In this document: one piece after another, positions 1 through 12,601 of the stretch
Numbering within the stretch: position 1 is the stretch's first letter
Layout of the letters: the number at the start of each line of letters is the position of its first letter
From: Phoenix dactylifera
Taxonomy: Eukaryota > Streptophyta > Magnoliopsida > Arecales > Arecaceae
Assembly (NCBI RefSeq): GCF_009389715.1
Contig: NC_052392.1
Location: 34,579,144 to 34,643,143 of the forward strand
Length of the DNA: 64,000 nt
Direction of reading: 5' to 3'
Notes under the pieces: model-generated
Databases searched by the model: none
What the model saw: the letters and a program-made list of their open reading frames with translations, nothing else
What the model was told of the DNA's origin: nothing
Position numbers and translations under genes: made by a program

Positions 1-56
1 GAGAAAAAAAAAAAAACATAAGCGAAATATCACGTGCATGATAATTTAGCACATAC

Positions 57-967
57 CAGATGCTTCAATTTGAATAGTTAGAGGTTCCTCTAGTACTGCT
101 GTCTTCATTTCATTGAATAACTTCAAAATAGAGCAATAGGAAGTTGAGTGATTTAAACAACATAATAAGGAACTAAACTGAAATCTAACTCTGGTTCTCC
201 TACCTTGCGAAACAGATCGCTCTTCCGGGATAAAAGCTTAGAGTTGACATTGATGACTTCGTCCCCAGAACCATCTCCAGTAGTAGAAAAATCTACACCC
301 CTTGACCGTCTAGAAATATAAGTACCTTCAATCCAAAAAGAAAGAAATATAAGTACCACATGGAGCCCAATCCCTACAGTAACAGAGAGCGCAAGCTGTA
401 TTGTATTTAGGGGTGACAAAAGTGGAGTGTAGATCTGCCCTCTCTCTCTCTCTCTCTCTGTGAAACTGAAAGAAAGAAGGTGCATATTGCATCTACTGTC
501 CATTGTTTTGGGCTCTTTTTGAAGCAGTCATTTAAAATTTGCCAGATTGTGATAAAAAGCAGAAGCATGTTAAAAATCTAGATACTTAAGTACATTAGAT
601 ATGCTATCTTTTCCATGTATATGTAAACAGTAGATGTGCTTATGAAGCAAAGTTGCATTGTTGACGAACGAATATTTCTTATTCATCGAATTGTTAAAAA
701 GGATTAACAAAAAAGGATACTGTTCAAGGAATGGTAGACACTCTGAAAACTTTCACCATTTCTGACGTTGTCCGATCCTTCTGCTTCGGGTTTCGGAGAC
801 TCTTCTGTGGCGATGCGTTCCTCACCGTGTGGTCGCTTTGAAACTATCTGTACCCTTAGGGCATGGTCTGGGAGATAGAGAAGATCTCTTTCCTTGATGA
901 ATGAATTGAATCCTTTGAGAGCGTTGCCTTTTCCATCTGCTTCGGTCTTCTCCTCGGGTGACGCCAT
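57..967 (-). CDS. BTB/POZ-BACK protein (POB1/LRB-like), copy 1, 5' part only
   Basis: This is the 5' part of a gene that leaves the window on the left. I infer exon 1 at 757-967 (ATG at 965-967), exon 2 at 204-373 and exon 3 at 57-120. All have GT/AG borders, with phase 1 then phase 0 junctions. Exon 1 encodes a leader starting MASPEEKTEADGKG and ending PKPEAEGSDNVRNG. Exons 2 and 3 encode the start of a BTB fold (VINVNSKLLSRKSDLFRK, then LFNEMKTAVLEEPLTIQIEAS). The same exons occur with the same phases in the gene at 13460-17825, so the two are tandem paralogues. Proteins of this family are usually substrate adaptors of CUL3 ubiquitin ligases, acting in the nucleus; that role is from the family, not from this sequence. 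The rest of the BTB and BACK domains would lie outside the window. Confidence 0.8.
312..357. repeat. 31-bp duplication inside exon 2 of BTB copy 1
   Basis: A 15-bp word, agaaatataagtacc, occurs at 312-326 and again at 343-357 (period 31). The paralogous exon at 14941-15080 has only one equivalent. With a nearby 1-bp loss, exon 2 is 170 nt instead of 140 nt, a net gain of 30 nt, so the BTB frame is kept while about ten extra hydrophobic residues (including VVLIFLSFW) are read just before the BTB fold. Confidence 0.75.
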
Positions 968-2100
968 ATGGAAAACGAATAGAGGGAGGTTTCCTGTCAA
1001 AAGAGAAAGATGAGATTTGGTAGGGCTTCGGCAGGAGGTTAGCGTGAGAGAGATCTCAAAAGTAGGAGTTTTATTTACCAAAAACAGGATTTTCCCCGAC
1101 CATGGAACCTTTGGCCCGGGATATAAGCAATAAGATAAATCATGTTTAAAATTTGATTTAGTTGTCATATAAATCTAGAATTAGTTGCCCACAAAAACTC
1201 TTTTTGGTTTTTCCGATCTTATTCGATAACGTAGTTTAACTTCAACTATATCGCTATATCTCTTAGCCTAATTCTGAAGTAGCTCAAGGAGTAGCTCAAA
1301 AAAGGTGAAACCAGATTCCGGAAAAGGGGAGATATGGGAAATAACGGTTTCAAGTTTAATTTAAAAAGGAAAAAAATCTTTAAAACTCCCCAAATATGTA
1401 CTATCCCACATAAGCTAAAAATCCATAATGGTGCAATGAGTCTATTGCAACTTGCAAGAGCTAAATTACTATCCTCCTACAATGCTGCCTATAAAATTTA
1501 AATATTTTTTCATGCTTTGACTATTTGGTGATCTTCCTTATTGAACATATTTTGTATTCTAGACATGCACTTCTTTTTAAAGGGCCGATCCAAGTCAAGA
1601 ATTTACTATTATCTTAATCTTGAACCATCTGACCTTAAATTTCATGACTAAAGGTCTCCTGGGATTGAAAGGATAAATCAATTATCATTAAAAAGGTGGA
1701 AGATGTAGTTGATAAAACACATAATATTTTCACAAGTCTCTTTGTGATCTCTAGACCTATCCCAATGCTTAAGAAAGGAAATACGCAAGATGACACCTAA
1801 CACCTTCCCTTTTTTCTTTTTGTTTGATCAGGAAAAATGATGAGATAAATAGCGGAGTTTTTTTTCAGCTAATGAGCCTGTGGCTCGGTGCTCTCCTAAT
1901 TAAAGCTCTGCAAGCTCGAAAGAACCCTCACCGGCAGCTAATTTTACCCTAGCTACTAAGAAAAATAAATTAAGGGAGAACGACCCGATAAAGATTTGCA
2001 TCGAGTACTACATCCCTCAAAGCTTCACCCTAGAGTTGCCTGAGACTTCTGGCTGGTGACATTACATAGGAATGATGAGCTCGTCCTTTATGAAGAAACA
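968..2100. other. Upstream region of BTB copy 1; no gene seen
   Basis: This stretch contains the presumed promoter side of the minus-strand BTB copy 1 and then AT-rich sequence with no convincing reading frame. Nothing specific is recognised before the gypsy homology starts near 2.1 kb. Confidence 0.5.
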
Positions 2101-2109
2101 CTAAAGAAA

Positions 2110-3560
2110 GGATAAAGACTTTCTATTTCGATCCTTTTTGCCAAGCTCTTATCTTTGCTCTACCATTTGGAAGTAGAGATTTTGCTATCTATAGTGATGC
2201 CTCCTTAGAGAGGCTAGGATGTGTTTTGATGCAGCATGGAAAGTTGGTAGCATATACCACCAGATAGCTAAAGTTATATAAGCAAAACTACCCTACCCAT
2301 GATTCGGAGTTAACTGTAGTAGTGTTTGCCCTAAAGATTTATAGATATTATTTGTATAGTGTTCTATGTGAAATTTTTCTCAAGTACATCTTTACACAAA
2401 AAGAACTAAATTTGAAGCATAAGAGGTGGTTAGACTTGATAAAGGATTATAACTTGACCATCAATTACCTCCAAGGCAAGCAAATATAGTGGTAGATGCC
2501 TTGAGCAAAAAATTGTCAGGTGGTATAGCAGCTTTGATTATCTTATAGAAGTATATTCTACAAGACTTAAAAATACTAGAAATCGAGGTATGATTGTACA
2601 ATTTAGAATCTCCTGCTTGCTACTCTAATGATGCAACCTACCTTGATTCAAAGAATCGAAGAATCCCAAGGAGATGATATAGAGCTATAGAGGATAGAAA
2701 AAGGGTACAATCTGGTATGGCATCTGAATTGGGAATTTATAAAAATAGGTCTTTAAGATTTGGCAATACCCAAATAATGCAAACTGAAGAAATAAATTTT
2801 GTCTGAGGCTAACAACGCTACCTATAAGTACATCCAACAAATACTAAAATGTTCAAGGATTTAAGAGAAAATTTATGATGAAATGGCATAAAAGGGCAAA
2901 TACCTCAGGTAAAAGCGGTGCACCAATTGCCATCAGGACCATAGCAACCTCTCTTTATGCTAATTTGGAATTTGGAACATATAGCGATGGATCTCATTCC
3001 AGGTAAGCAAGGACTCTTAAAAAAATGATGCTATCTGGGTGATTATAGACCAACTGACAAAGTCAGCATATTTCTTGCCCATCAAAGTCGGTTTCTTTAT
3101 GGAAAGGCTAGTCGAATTGTATATTAACAAAATTATAAGGCTTTATGGTGCTCCAATCTTTTTTATGTTTGATAGGGATACATGATGTCTCTCATTGTTG
3201 GATGAGAATGCATCAAGCTAGGAAGGGTAAATTAGAATTCATTATAACCTTTCGCCCTCAGACAAATGGACAGTCAGAAATGACGATTCAAACCTTTCAA
3301 AGATACATTGAGGTCATGTGCATTGGATTTGGAGGGATCCTAACATGAGCACTTATCTTTTGTGAATATTCTGTATAACAACAACTATCAAGCTATCATC
3401 TAAATGGCTCCCTTTGACACTCTATGTGGAAGAAGATGTTGGACTTATATATGTTGGGATCATATTGGCAAAAGAAAGATACTGAGACTAGAAATTGTTT
3501 AGCATATGGTGGGCAAGCTTCAGCCCATCAAAAATTTTAACTCAAAGTTGATAGAAGAGT
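2110..3560 (+). pseudogene. Decayed Ty3/gypsy pol (RNase H and integrase)
   Basis: The plus strand reads as a Ty3/gypsy polyprotein with many stops and shifts. From about 2160 the RNase H region is clear: FAIYSDASLERLGCVLMQHG, then YPTHDSELTVVVFALKIYRYYL and KELNLKHKRWLDLIKDYNLT (about 2160-2500). Integrase follows in pieces, including ITFRPQTNGQSEMTIQTFQ near 3240-3300 and a degenerate APFDTLCGRRC-type motif near 3410-3440. No intact gag, protease or reverse transcriptase is seen and no LTR pair can be assigned. It is a dead fragment. Confidence 0.8.
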
Positions 3561-3599
3561 TATGTTGATAACATAGTTATACTATCAAATGCATTCATA

Positions 3600-5300
3600 A
3601 ACCATTCTTCTACCATGTAGCCATAATATAATTCAAAACATCGCTCACAGATATTCATCCTATGATCACTTTATACCTATGATAGGGTCATATTTCATAA
3701 TCGATAAAGATTCTTCTTTCATATGCTAATTTTATACCCATTGGCAGGGCTGTGTTTCATATGGATGTTAGCTCTGAGTGTCGATTTTTTCAATTCTGGG
3801 GATCATACATAACTCTCTAAGAGCCTTTGAGGTATTCATATCCTTTTCTTAAAACATACATATAAATAGACAAAAAACACTAAATGACACGAACAGATTC
3901 ATATTTCATAATAAAACTATTTTTTAAAAAATATTCATGCAACTATTTTCATAAATAAGAATGATTTTTATTACCTATGTTGATCCATAATTTTAAGTAA
4001 AACATGATATCTTCACAAGCAAATCTTATGCAAAGAAGACATAATAATTTAAAAAGTAAATAAGGAGTGTAAGATCTACTTACCTTTTTGTCTTAGACTT
4101 TCAAACTTTGTTAAGCGTCTTTGCTAGACCTATTTAAAATATTAACAGCAAAATTAAATTTTATTTGATGACTTTAATGAAATTATAAATAATATGAGAA
4201 GACTTGATCGGGTGTATGGTGGTTGCGAGTGGGTTAGGTCTAGACGATTCGTTCAATGAATCGGACTCAATCAGAGCTAAGGTCAATCAACAAGGTTCAT
4301 CAATAAGAGTTTTAGGGACATTCAATAAAACTGGGGTGATCGGTCCGAGAAGCAGCCAGGGCACTAGGGCTGTTCACAGTCTCTATGCAGAGGTCAGCTC
4401 AGGGTCCAGTGGATGGGCAATTGGGACCCTCTTAGGGTTCATAGGTCTTTTAGAGAGAAAAAGAGGGAGATTAGAGAGAAGAGAAGAGAGAGAAAATAAG
4501 AGAGAGAAAGAGGAAGGAATGAGTTCTCTCTCTCCTCCTCCTCCTCCTCTTCTTCTTTCTTCTTCTTCTTTCTGGGCAAAATAGATGAGGAAGGAGGCGG
4601 CCGGTGATTGACCATGGTGGTGGGGCGGTGGCGGCAGCCGACAGCGGTGGCGGCTGTAGAGAGCGTCCGTCAATGACCAATGGGAACAGCCGTGCTCGGC
4701 CAAGATGGAGAAAGAAAGAAAGAGGGGCAGCGCCCCTAGCTGCTTCGGTGGCAGCCAACTCATCCAAAGGGGGCGACGATGGGGGCGTGGAACTCATCGG
4801 CGAGGGTTGGAGGCGGTGGATTTTGGCTGAGGAGATGGGTTCTGGCGGATTTTGAGAGAAGAGAGATGATGGTTCTCGCAATAGGGTACTCGGAATAAGA
4901 GGGAGATTCGGGAGGTGGCTCTCGGTCAAGGTGGCTCGCCGACCACCAGAGAAGGAGGAGGAAGCTAGGGACGTGAGTGGTGAGGGATCAATCGAAGGGA
5001 AGGAATTTATATAGAAGCCACAGGAGAGAGAGATAAACTTGGACAAATGGTGGCACCGACCGGCCATTCATTAGTTGCAATAACCCCTAATGATTGTTAG
5101 CCGTGTTAGCACCAGCTCCATAGAGTTTGTGCCAGTCGTGCCTCCCCTGCTATGCCTCTATGGTGGCCATTCCAACTGATCGAGTAGGGAATCACGATCC
5201 TCTATTTCAATCTATTTTTTTAAGTTTCAATCAAAGCCGGTTGGACCTACTGACTTTGGTCTAGATTAGGCCCGGTTGGCCTAATTCTTACATTTTTCCC
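3600..5300 (-). mobile_element. Gypsy-type LTR/leader fragment (non-coding)
   Basis: The stretch at 3600-4060 resembles 33600-33980, and 4063-5200 resembles 40786-41900 (both contain a shared start aaggagtgtaagat followed by the same series of short blocks). The 33-kb copy sits next to a primer-binding-site-like word, so these are probably parts of one long LTR family, here in minus orientation. Inside are purine/pyrimidine-rich runs near 4450-4570 and a GC-rich part at 4600-5050 that opens meaningless frames. No coding function is supported. Confidence 0.5.
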
Positions 5301-5425
5301 TCCTAAAAAAAAATCATCCTTGAAATTTGACATACCTTAATTCTCAAACAAGTATTTGGTCTTCATATCATCTTCTCCCAAGTAGCCTCTCTCTCTGAGT
5401 GATTGCTCCATTGAATCTTTATGCA

Positions 5426-6809
5426 TAAGGCTGCAAATGGGTCGGGTTGACCAGTAATCCAACCCAACCCGACCTGCTTAGATTCGACCCGACCCGACCC
5501 ATTTTGGAGGACTCGTAGGGCTGGTCAAGTCCTAAAATTATACCCATTTTATTTTTTGAGTCGGGTTTGGGTTTACTGAATTCAAATCCAACCCGACTCG
5601 ACCCGACCCATTTAAAATTTGGATAATTTTAGGTTTTCAATCCTATGACCCGACCTGATCTGAACTGAATTTGTAAAATTATTTGGGCCTATGGGCTGCT
5701 GGTACAAACCGCTTAAAATTTGCTGGCCGTTAGATTGATATCAAATGGCTGATACTGCAACCAATTTAGATAGAAGACTAGAGCAATCTCCCAAATCCAA
5801 ATCCTCCACTAGCCCACCATTCCCTATTCGTTCCCAAAATACTCCTTCCTCTCCTTATATCTCTCTCCCCCAATTCTTCCCCAATCTCCGCACATAGAGG
5901 AACCCTAATCGTAACACTAGCATGGATCTGGTGTCAAGATGTGTCTAAGATCGTGCTCTCATGGTGACGTATCTTCTCCCAGATTGTCCTCGCCCTCGCC
6001 CTCATCCTCCCCTCTCCATCCTTAGCCTCGCTCACACCTACGTCTCCCACCTCCTCTTCTCCAAGATCGACCGCAACAAGAATACCCTCGACGATGCCCC
6101 CTGGCTCCCCCTCCAAATTCAGCATCCTCTCTTGCCTCTCATCCGAATGGTCCACCTTCCTCCTCTTCAAGGCTACCTACCTCTTTGCCCTCCTCATCCT
6201 TTCCATCCTTTCCAACTCCGCTGTCGTCTACTTCGTCGCCTCCATCTACACAGCCAAGGAGCTCTCCCTCCCCAAGGTCCTCTTCGTCGTCCCCAAGGTC
6301 TAGTTCCGCCTCATGGTCACCTTCATCTGGGCCTTCCTCCTCCTTGCCTACAACATCGCCTCCCTTTTCGTCATCATCCTCGTCATCCTCCTCCTTGGTC
6401 CCATTGCCCTCGACACTGCTGCTGCTATCGACGATGCTCGCCGGTCCCTCGACAGCCGCCCCGTCTACCTAGCCGACTCCACTGCCACCATCCACGGATT
6501 TGCTCGGTTTGGCAAGCTCCAAAAAGCCCTCACTTGTTTGGCAAAAATAATACCTAGGATCCAAACCTGTGGCCGACCTAGAGCCGATCCGAACCCGACT
6601 CGAACCTAAATTTTTGGGTCAAGTCCGAATTATATAAGAACCTGACCTGACCCAAATGACCCATTGGATCAAAAATTATAGATGTGGATCCGACCCAACC
6701 TAGCCCGATCTTTTATTGGGTCATGTCTGAGTCCAAAATTAAAACCCGAGCAAGAAACTGAGTTGGGTCAGGATCACTCATGATCCGACGCAACCCATTT
6801 GCATCCCTA
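5426..6809. mobile_element. hAT-like non-autonomous element with captured gene
   Basis: The ends form imperfect terminal inverted repeats: TAAGGCTGCAAATGGGT on the left, and on the right the reverse complement of TAGGGATGCAAATGGGT. They are flanked by an 8-bp target-site duplication with one mismatch, TTTATGCA (5418-5425) and TTTATACA (6810-6817). Subterminal zones at 5440-5690 and 6580-6790 are rich in GGGTC/GACCC words, a pattern I associate with plant hAT-type elements. The 1384-bp element carries no transposase. Its centre holds a gene fragment, so it resembles a gene-capturing (Pack-type) hAT. Confidence 0.65.
5922..6540 (+). pseudogene. Captured fragment of a plant multi-pass membrane protein gene
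   Basis: An intronless, GC-rich coding remnant. Successive frames give LSILSLAHTYVSHLLFSKI, then SEWSTFLLFKATYLFALLIL, SNSAVVYFVASIYTAKELSL and, after an in-frame TAG at about 6301, FRLMVTFIWAFLLLAYNIA and VILLLGPIAL. This order of hydrophobic segments resembles a family of uncharacterised plant membrane proteins (At1g31130/At4g19950-like, from memory). A one-base loss near 5990-6015 and the TAG break the frame. Similarity fades after about 6420, where sequence of unknown origin reads DTAAAIDDARRSLDSRPV. The 160 bp upstream look like a 5' UTR. It lies wholly inside the hAT-like element. Confidence 0.6.
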
Positions 6810-6817
6810 TTTATACA

Positions 6818-7156
6818 TGTTGTAAGCATATCATGAACACATGCACGTAAATCATCACATACATGTATTCATACATAGCGGAATAATAAATAAATAAATA
6901 TTTTTTACTAACCACCGGCCATCATTGATAGATCCACAGGCTATTTATAGTGCTAGGTTAGAGACTCGGATCCTTATCTTTAAGGTTTATCTCTAATTAG
7001 TTCTATCCATCACAAAAACTACCAGATAAGATAAACTCTGAATAACCTCTAATCAGATTGGATTAAGTCACTATTTAAACGAGGTTTATCTTGATGTGGG
7101 ATAAGCTTGATCAAGTGGGCACATCAAGTCTCCTAAAATTTGGAGACATGCTAACA
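6818..7156 (-). repeat. 3' LTR of minus-strand copia (copy A)
   Basis: Read on the minus strand it starts TGTTAGCATG and ends TTACAACA. It follows a purine-rich tract (aagtgggaaaa, minus strand, about 7157-7167) typical of the polypurine primer site. It resembles 12602-12978 over both flanks, each copy having lost different internal pieces. Its outer end abuts the hAT target-site duplication. Confidence 0.65.
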
Positions 7157-10100
7157 TTTTCCCACTTGGCCCACGTAGCATAAAGGTGACAAAACTGTAT
7201 TATGGCCATTAAATTTATCCAATCTTGTATCCTTTATCAAGAAATACCATTACATGAATCATAGCGGTTATATCTTATTATGAAGACATTTTCTTCCATG
7301 TATTACAATGTAAGGTATTTATTGATGTGTACTTTATAAGATACATCCATATCTTACTGAATGACTAAATAATAGTCCCTTAGGGTCCATTTTTTATGTA
7401 TCAAAAGATACCATACATGACAAAGATAAACTTTATGTGCATAACCATAGTCATGTATCAAAGCTGTAAGCATTATTCACATTTATCAAATGAGCTAATA
7501 AGTCCCATATGATCCACATGATTAGTGTAAACTTTAGCCGGCAATGCTTTAGTCATGGGATCAGCAATCATCAGCTCAATACTGATCTTCAGATCTTACT
7601 TCATCTCTCACAACCAAATACTTTATATCTATGTGCTTATTACGGCTGCCATTTTTGTTATTCTTAGAGAAGAAAACTGTAGCCAAATTATCACAATAGA
7701 TCTTTATTGGTCTTGATATAAAATCAACGATCGTTAATCCTGCTAGCCTGTGAAGTTGCTTCATAACATGCAACAAATTCTGCTTCTATGGTTGATGAAG
7801 TAGTTATAGACTTTCTTGTATCCGAACATCCAGCAAAAACTAAATTTGGATATCCGACAACCTCCAAGAAATCCGTATGTCTATAAGTAAGCTTGAAGTT
7901 CTTGGTTCCTTATAAATACCGCAGCACTTTCTTGGCAGTTTTCCAATGTTCCTGCCCTGGATTGCTTTGGTATTTTCTCAACATTCCTACTGTAAATGCA
8001 ATGTCTAGACGAGTACATACTCGAGCATACATCAAGCTACCAAATACAGAAGCATAAGGTATGCTTTTAGTATGCTCCAGTTCCAAACTATTTTGTGGTG
8101 ATTGTGTTAAACTGAATTTGTCTCCTTTGACAATGGGTGCTATTGAAGGTGAACAAAACTTTATATTAAATCTTTCTTAAAACTCTTTCAATGTAGGCCC
8201 TTTGAGATAATCTCAATATCCTTCGGGATCTATCTCTATGAATCTCTATGCCAATGAGATATAAGGCTTCACCCAAATCATCATCTCAAAGTGTTTGGAA
8301 AGAAAATCTTTAGTTTCACGTAGCAAACTTAAATCACTGGTTGCAATTAAAATATCATCCACATATAGGACTAGAAAGATATATTTACTCGCACTGACAT
8401 TAAGGTATATATACTGATTAACAATGTTCTCCGTAAAACCATATGAAGTAACAATATTGTGAAACTTGATATACCATTGTCGGAAGGCCTGTTTAAGTCC
8501 ATATATAGATTTCCTTAACTTGCAAGCCAGATGACTATCCTTACATGAAAATTTTTCAGGCTGATCCATGTATACCATTTCCTCAAGATCACCATTCAAG
8601 AAAGTCATTTTCACATCCATCTGATGTAGCTCTAAGTCAAGATGAGCTACTAATGCCATGACTATCCTAAAAGAGTCCTTCTTAAAAACTGGAGAGAAGG
8701 TCTTATGGAAATCAATTGCTTCCTTTTGAGTAAAATCTTTGGCCACAAGTCTAGCCTTATATCGCTCAACACTACCAGAGGAGTCCTGTTTGGTCTTAAA
8801 GACCTATTTACAGCCAATGACTTTTACTCTTTGTGGTAACTCGATGAGATCCCAGACTTAATTTTTAGCCATTAATTCCATCTCTTCCTTCATGGCATCA
8901 TGTTATAGAGAGGAATGATCCCCTGTCATGGCTTCTAAAAATGAATTAGGATTAACTTGAGGTCCAATATCAAAATCGGATTCTTGAAGGTATACAAGGT
9001 AGTCGGTAGATATTGCTAGTCTCCTTATTATTGAGGATCGTCTTGATTCAATAAGAGGTTCTATATGAGTTTATTCCTCAAGGCGTGGTTGCTCCTAAAT
9101 TAGTTGTTCTTCAATTATATTTTGAACTGGATTTTGAAAAATAACCATATTCCCAATTGATTCTCCACTTGGTTCACCAATTGGTTCATATATTTCCTCA
9201 AACGATATGGTTCGAGAAAAAATCACTCCCACTAAACTCATGATCCTCAAGAAATTTAGCATTTCTAGCTTCAACGATTTTAGGTGTGTATGCGGGACAA
9301 TTGAACTTGAATTCCTTGGAGTTTACAGCATACCTAATAAAGAAACCGCTAACTGTCATGGAGTCTAATTTCTTCATGTGTGGATTATAAATCCTCACCT
9401 CAACTGGACAACCCTATATGTGTAAATGTCCTAAACTTGGTTTCCATTCTTTCCACAACTCAAAAGGAGTTTTAGGAACAAGCTTAGATGGAACTTTATT
9501 TAGTACATATACAACGGTTTTTAAAGCTTCACTCCATAGCTTGATAGGAATATTCGAATGACTAAGCATGCTCCTTACCATGTCCATCAGCATATATTCC
9601 TTCTTTCTGTCACACTATTTTGTTGTGGTGTTTCCGGCATTGAATATTGAGCAAAGGGTGTCACACTATAGAGATATATATATCGAGTATGGTCATCAAT
9701 GAATGAGATAAAATATCTCTGACCATTCAGACAGGGTGGGGTAAATGGTCCACAAAGATCTGTGTGTATTATCTGTAGAGTCTCAGAACTCTTTTTGGCT
9801 CCTTTAGTGGTCTTGTTGGTTTTCTTTTCCTTTATGCCATCCACACAAGCACCAAAGTTGGTAAAATCAAGAATATCTAGTACCCCTTCATTTACTAACC
9901 TCTTTATTCTTGCCATTCAGATATGTCCCAATCGCCTATGCCATAATAACGAGGAGTTCTCTTTAATAATATTTCTCTTTATGCCAATTTTTAGGGAGAG
10001 AAAAATCCTACATGATATTGGCAATGTGAATTTTGGTACCAGAATCAATTCACCATATATTATAGAAACATTAACAAAATTAGACTCGTAACACACAAGA

Positions 10101-10930
10101 GATAGTAGATTACCTTTTCTTCTCGAGCCACTTCTATATTTGGTACAATCCTTCTTCATGTGTCCCGTTTTCTTGCAAAAGAAGCATGCAACCTTATTGC
10201 CTTCACGCTTGGAAGACACTTTAACATTCTTCCTTTTAAGGACACCTTTTTCTTTATGAGCCTTTCCTTTACCTTGAGATGCCAAATTAGCAACTTCAAG
10301 AGTCTCATGTTTTAATCTTTCTTCCTCTTGAAGACACATGGTTAGGAGTTCATTAATTGACCATTTTTCCTTATGTGTGTTATAGAAAATTTTAAAAGGA
10401 CCATATTCCTTAGAAAGAGAGTTCAAAATGAAATGTACCAAAAATGACTTTGAAATCTCTATCTCTAAACTCTGAGTCAAGCAACAATGTCATGCATCTT
10501 CATAATGTATTGACGCACACTTTTAGAACCGTTATGCCTCATGACTGAAAGCCTTTTCATTAGGGTGCTAGCCAATGCCTTATCAGAACTGATAAACTGC
10601 TTTTCTATGGCCTTTATGAAATTCTTTGCCTTATGGCAGTCAAGGATCGAACCCCAAATGCCCTTACTGATATAAGACTTAATGAGCATCAAACTTTAGC
10701 GATTAGATCGCTCCCACTGCTCACAAGAAGCCTCATCAGTTGGCGAACTTGATTCCGTGGGGACGCGTGGTTCATCTACATGAAGCGCCAAATCAAGGTC
10801 CAAACACCCCAAAGTCAACAAAATTTTATCTTTCTAGTTAGAATAATTATCACCACTCAATAATGGAACTCTAGATGATTCAGTACTCAAAAATGTAGTA
10901 GGAATAACTGTAATAACCAAGAACATATTA
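7157..10930 (-). pseudogene. Degenerate Ty1/copia gag-pol (copy A)
   Basis: Minus-strand reading from right to left gives a copia order. Gag lies at 10930-9917, with a CCHC knuckle CFFCKKTGHMKKDC near 10140-10190 and the pre-integrase motif LLWHRRLGHI. Integrase fragments follow (IHTDLCGPF near 9740-9780, [14 protein letters not shown] near 9590-9640). Reverse transcriptase lies at 8746-8246 (HQMDVKMTFLNGDLEEMVYM, SIYGLKQAFRQWYIKFHN, FLVLYVDDILIAT) and RNase H to about 7490 (IKIYCDNLATVFFSKN, then ADPMTKALPAKVYTNHVDHM). Many stops and frameshifts break it, so it cannot encode one polyprotein. Confidence 0.88.
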
Positions 10931-12600
10931 TGCTATGAAACATTTTCAAAATTAAAGTAAATTCAAACCTTCCTGTGGGCAAAGGTTGCATTGAATTCAC
11001 TTTAAACTTTATTAATAAGACTAGTAAATATCACGCTAAAAATAAAAAATTTTCACTATCTGTGGATATAGAAAATTCTCATTTTAGTGATGAATTTACT
11101 ATCTTATTCCAATTAAGTCAATAAAATAATTATTTTTCTGTGGGCATAATAATTATTTTATTAACCTGATTGTAATGTTAGATACCGTTTAATCATTTAA
11201 TTTGTCTCACGATACTGAATGTGATCCAAATTACACATCATAATAATTTAGGATGTTGCGGCTACTCCCAAATTATCATGACGCTTTCTTTAAAAAACGG
11301 TATCAAAATAAAGCTTTAATTGGATATATACCTTATATGAATTATTATAATTTATCTTAATTATCCAAATAATAACTTTACATGATTTACCTCTTTATGA
11401 TAAAACTAATGCATTAAGTATGATAATTAATGAATTTTAGATGTTTAGTTGAAAAATTCAGAGAATAATAGCCAGATCAGCTCTAGATCGGTGGTAGAGC
11501 ACTAGGCTCACTTAAGTACCAGCCTTTCTTAGGCGTATATGCCTTTTTGATAAGCTTTTCTTAGACACTGTTATTCAATAGATAATTTTACTAGATATCA
11601 AAGAATTCAAGGCCTTTGGGCAATAAGATTCATCATAAATATCATACTAATAACATTATTTTATCCCATCATTAACCTTGTATAATGACTTTTTTTTGGG
11701 TGTGGTCATTATGTATGATACAAGTGTTTAATTTTATGAGATGGTGATAAAAGACCTTTTATTGACTAAATTAAAACATGTAAAAATTTATGGGATGCTT
11801 TGGCTCGTCACCACAAATGTGCAAAAATTTAATCATCTTTGTCTTATGTATGTATCACTCTTGACCATGAAAAATGAACAATTTAAATAATCATGATTCA
11901 TCATAAGAAAGCATCTAAATTGATTATTTATGCAATACAATTCATTACAGGGAGCAATATATAATTATTAGTGTACTATTCTATAATGAAACTTGAGTAC
12001 GAGGACCAAATAGAGGATCTGTATGTAATAAAACTTACTTCTGGGGATCATATGTAAGTTTCTGAAGACCCTTTTGTGAAATAACGTATGTCAGGGTCTA
12101 TTAAACATATTCAAGGACCTTTATGTAATACAGATTTCCTCTGGGAATTAAGTATAAATTTAGGAAGCCGCTTTTTTTAATTAACATAGTGCAGGGGGTT
12201 AACTGTAAAACTTCCCATTTTTTTAGCCAAACGCCCGAACCCGAAACCTCTTCTCCTTCATCTTCTTCCCCAACCGATCCAAAGAGGGAGAAGAAGAGGG
12301 AGCCAAACCGGCGGCGGCGGCCGCCTCCTCCCTCCTCCTCCCATGCGGCCGGAGAGGCCTCCCACGAGCGGCCGCCGGTGTGAGCGCATAGCGCCGCGCC
12401 GCTCCCTCCGACGGTGAAGAAGACACGGTGGGAAGAAGACCCCCTTCATCTCCTTTTTTTTTTTTTATGGTGGCGCGGCCCGTCGGAGATTCATGGCCGC
12501 GCCCGGCCAGTGGTCTTTCCGGCCACCGGGAGAGGAGGCCACGACACCTCGGCGGCGGCCGTGGCTTTCTCTCCCCTTTCCCCTTCCGCCGTCGGCCAGG
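10931..12600 (-). mobile_element. Non-coding leader/flank of copia copy A
   Basis: AT-rich sequence lies between the gag start and the right LTR, with recurring words such as cctgtgggca and ctgtggata near 10970-11150. At 12190-12600 it becomes GC-rich and opens Pro/Arg frames that look like no protein. I take it as element leader and later insertions. No gene is seen. Confidence 0.4.
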
Positions 12601-12601
12601 G

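Noticed and set aside
5440-5690. Runs of GGGTC/GACCC that could suggest telomeric or satellite repeats
   Set aside because: They are irregular, differ from the plant telomere unit, and are explained as subterminal zones of the hAT-like element.
11470-11515. A tRNA-like A-box word (ggtggtagagcac)
   Set aside because: No acceptor stem, anticodon arm or B box can be paired around it; it lies in copia leader sequence.
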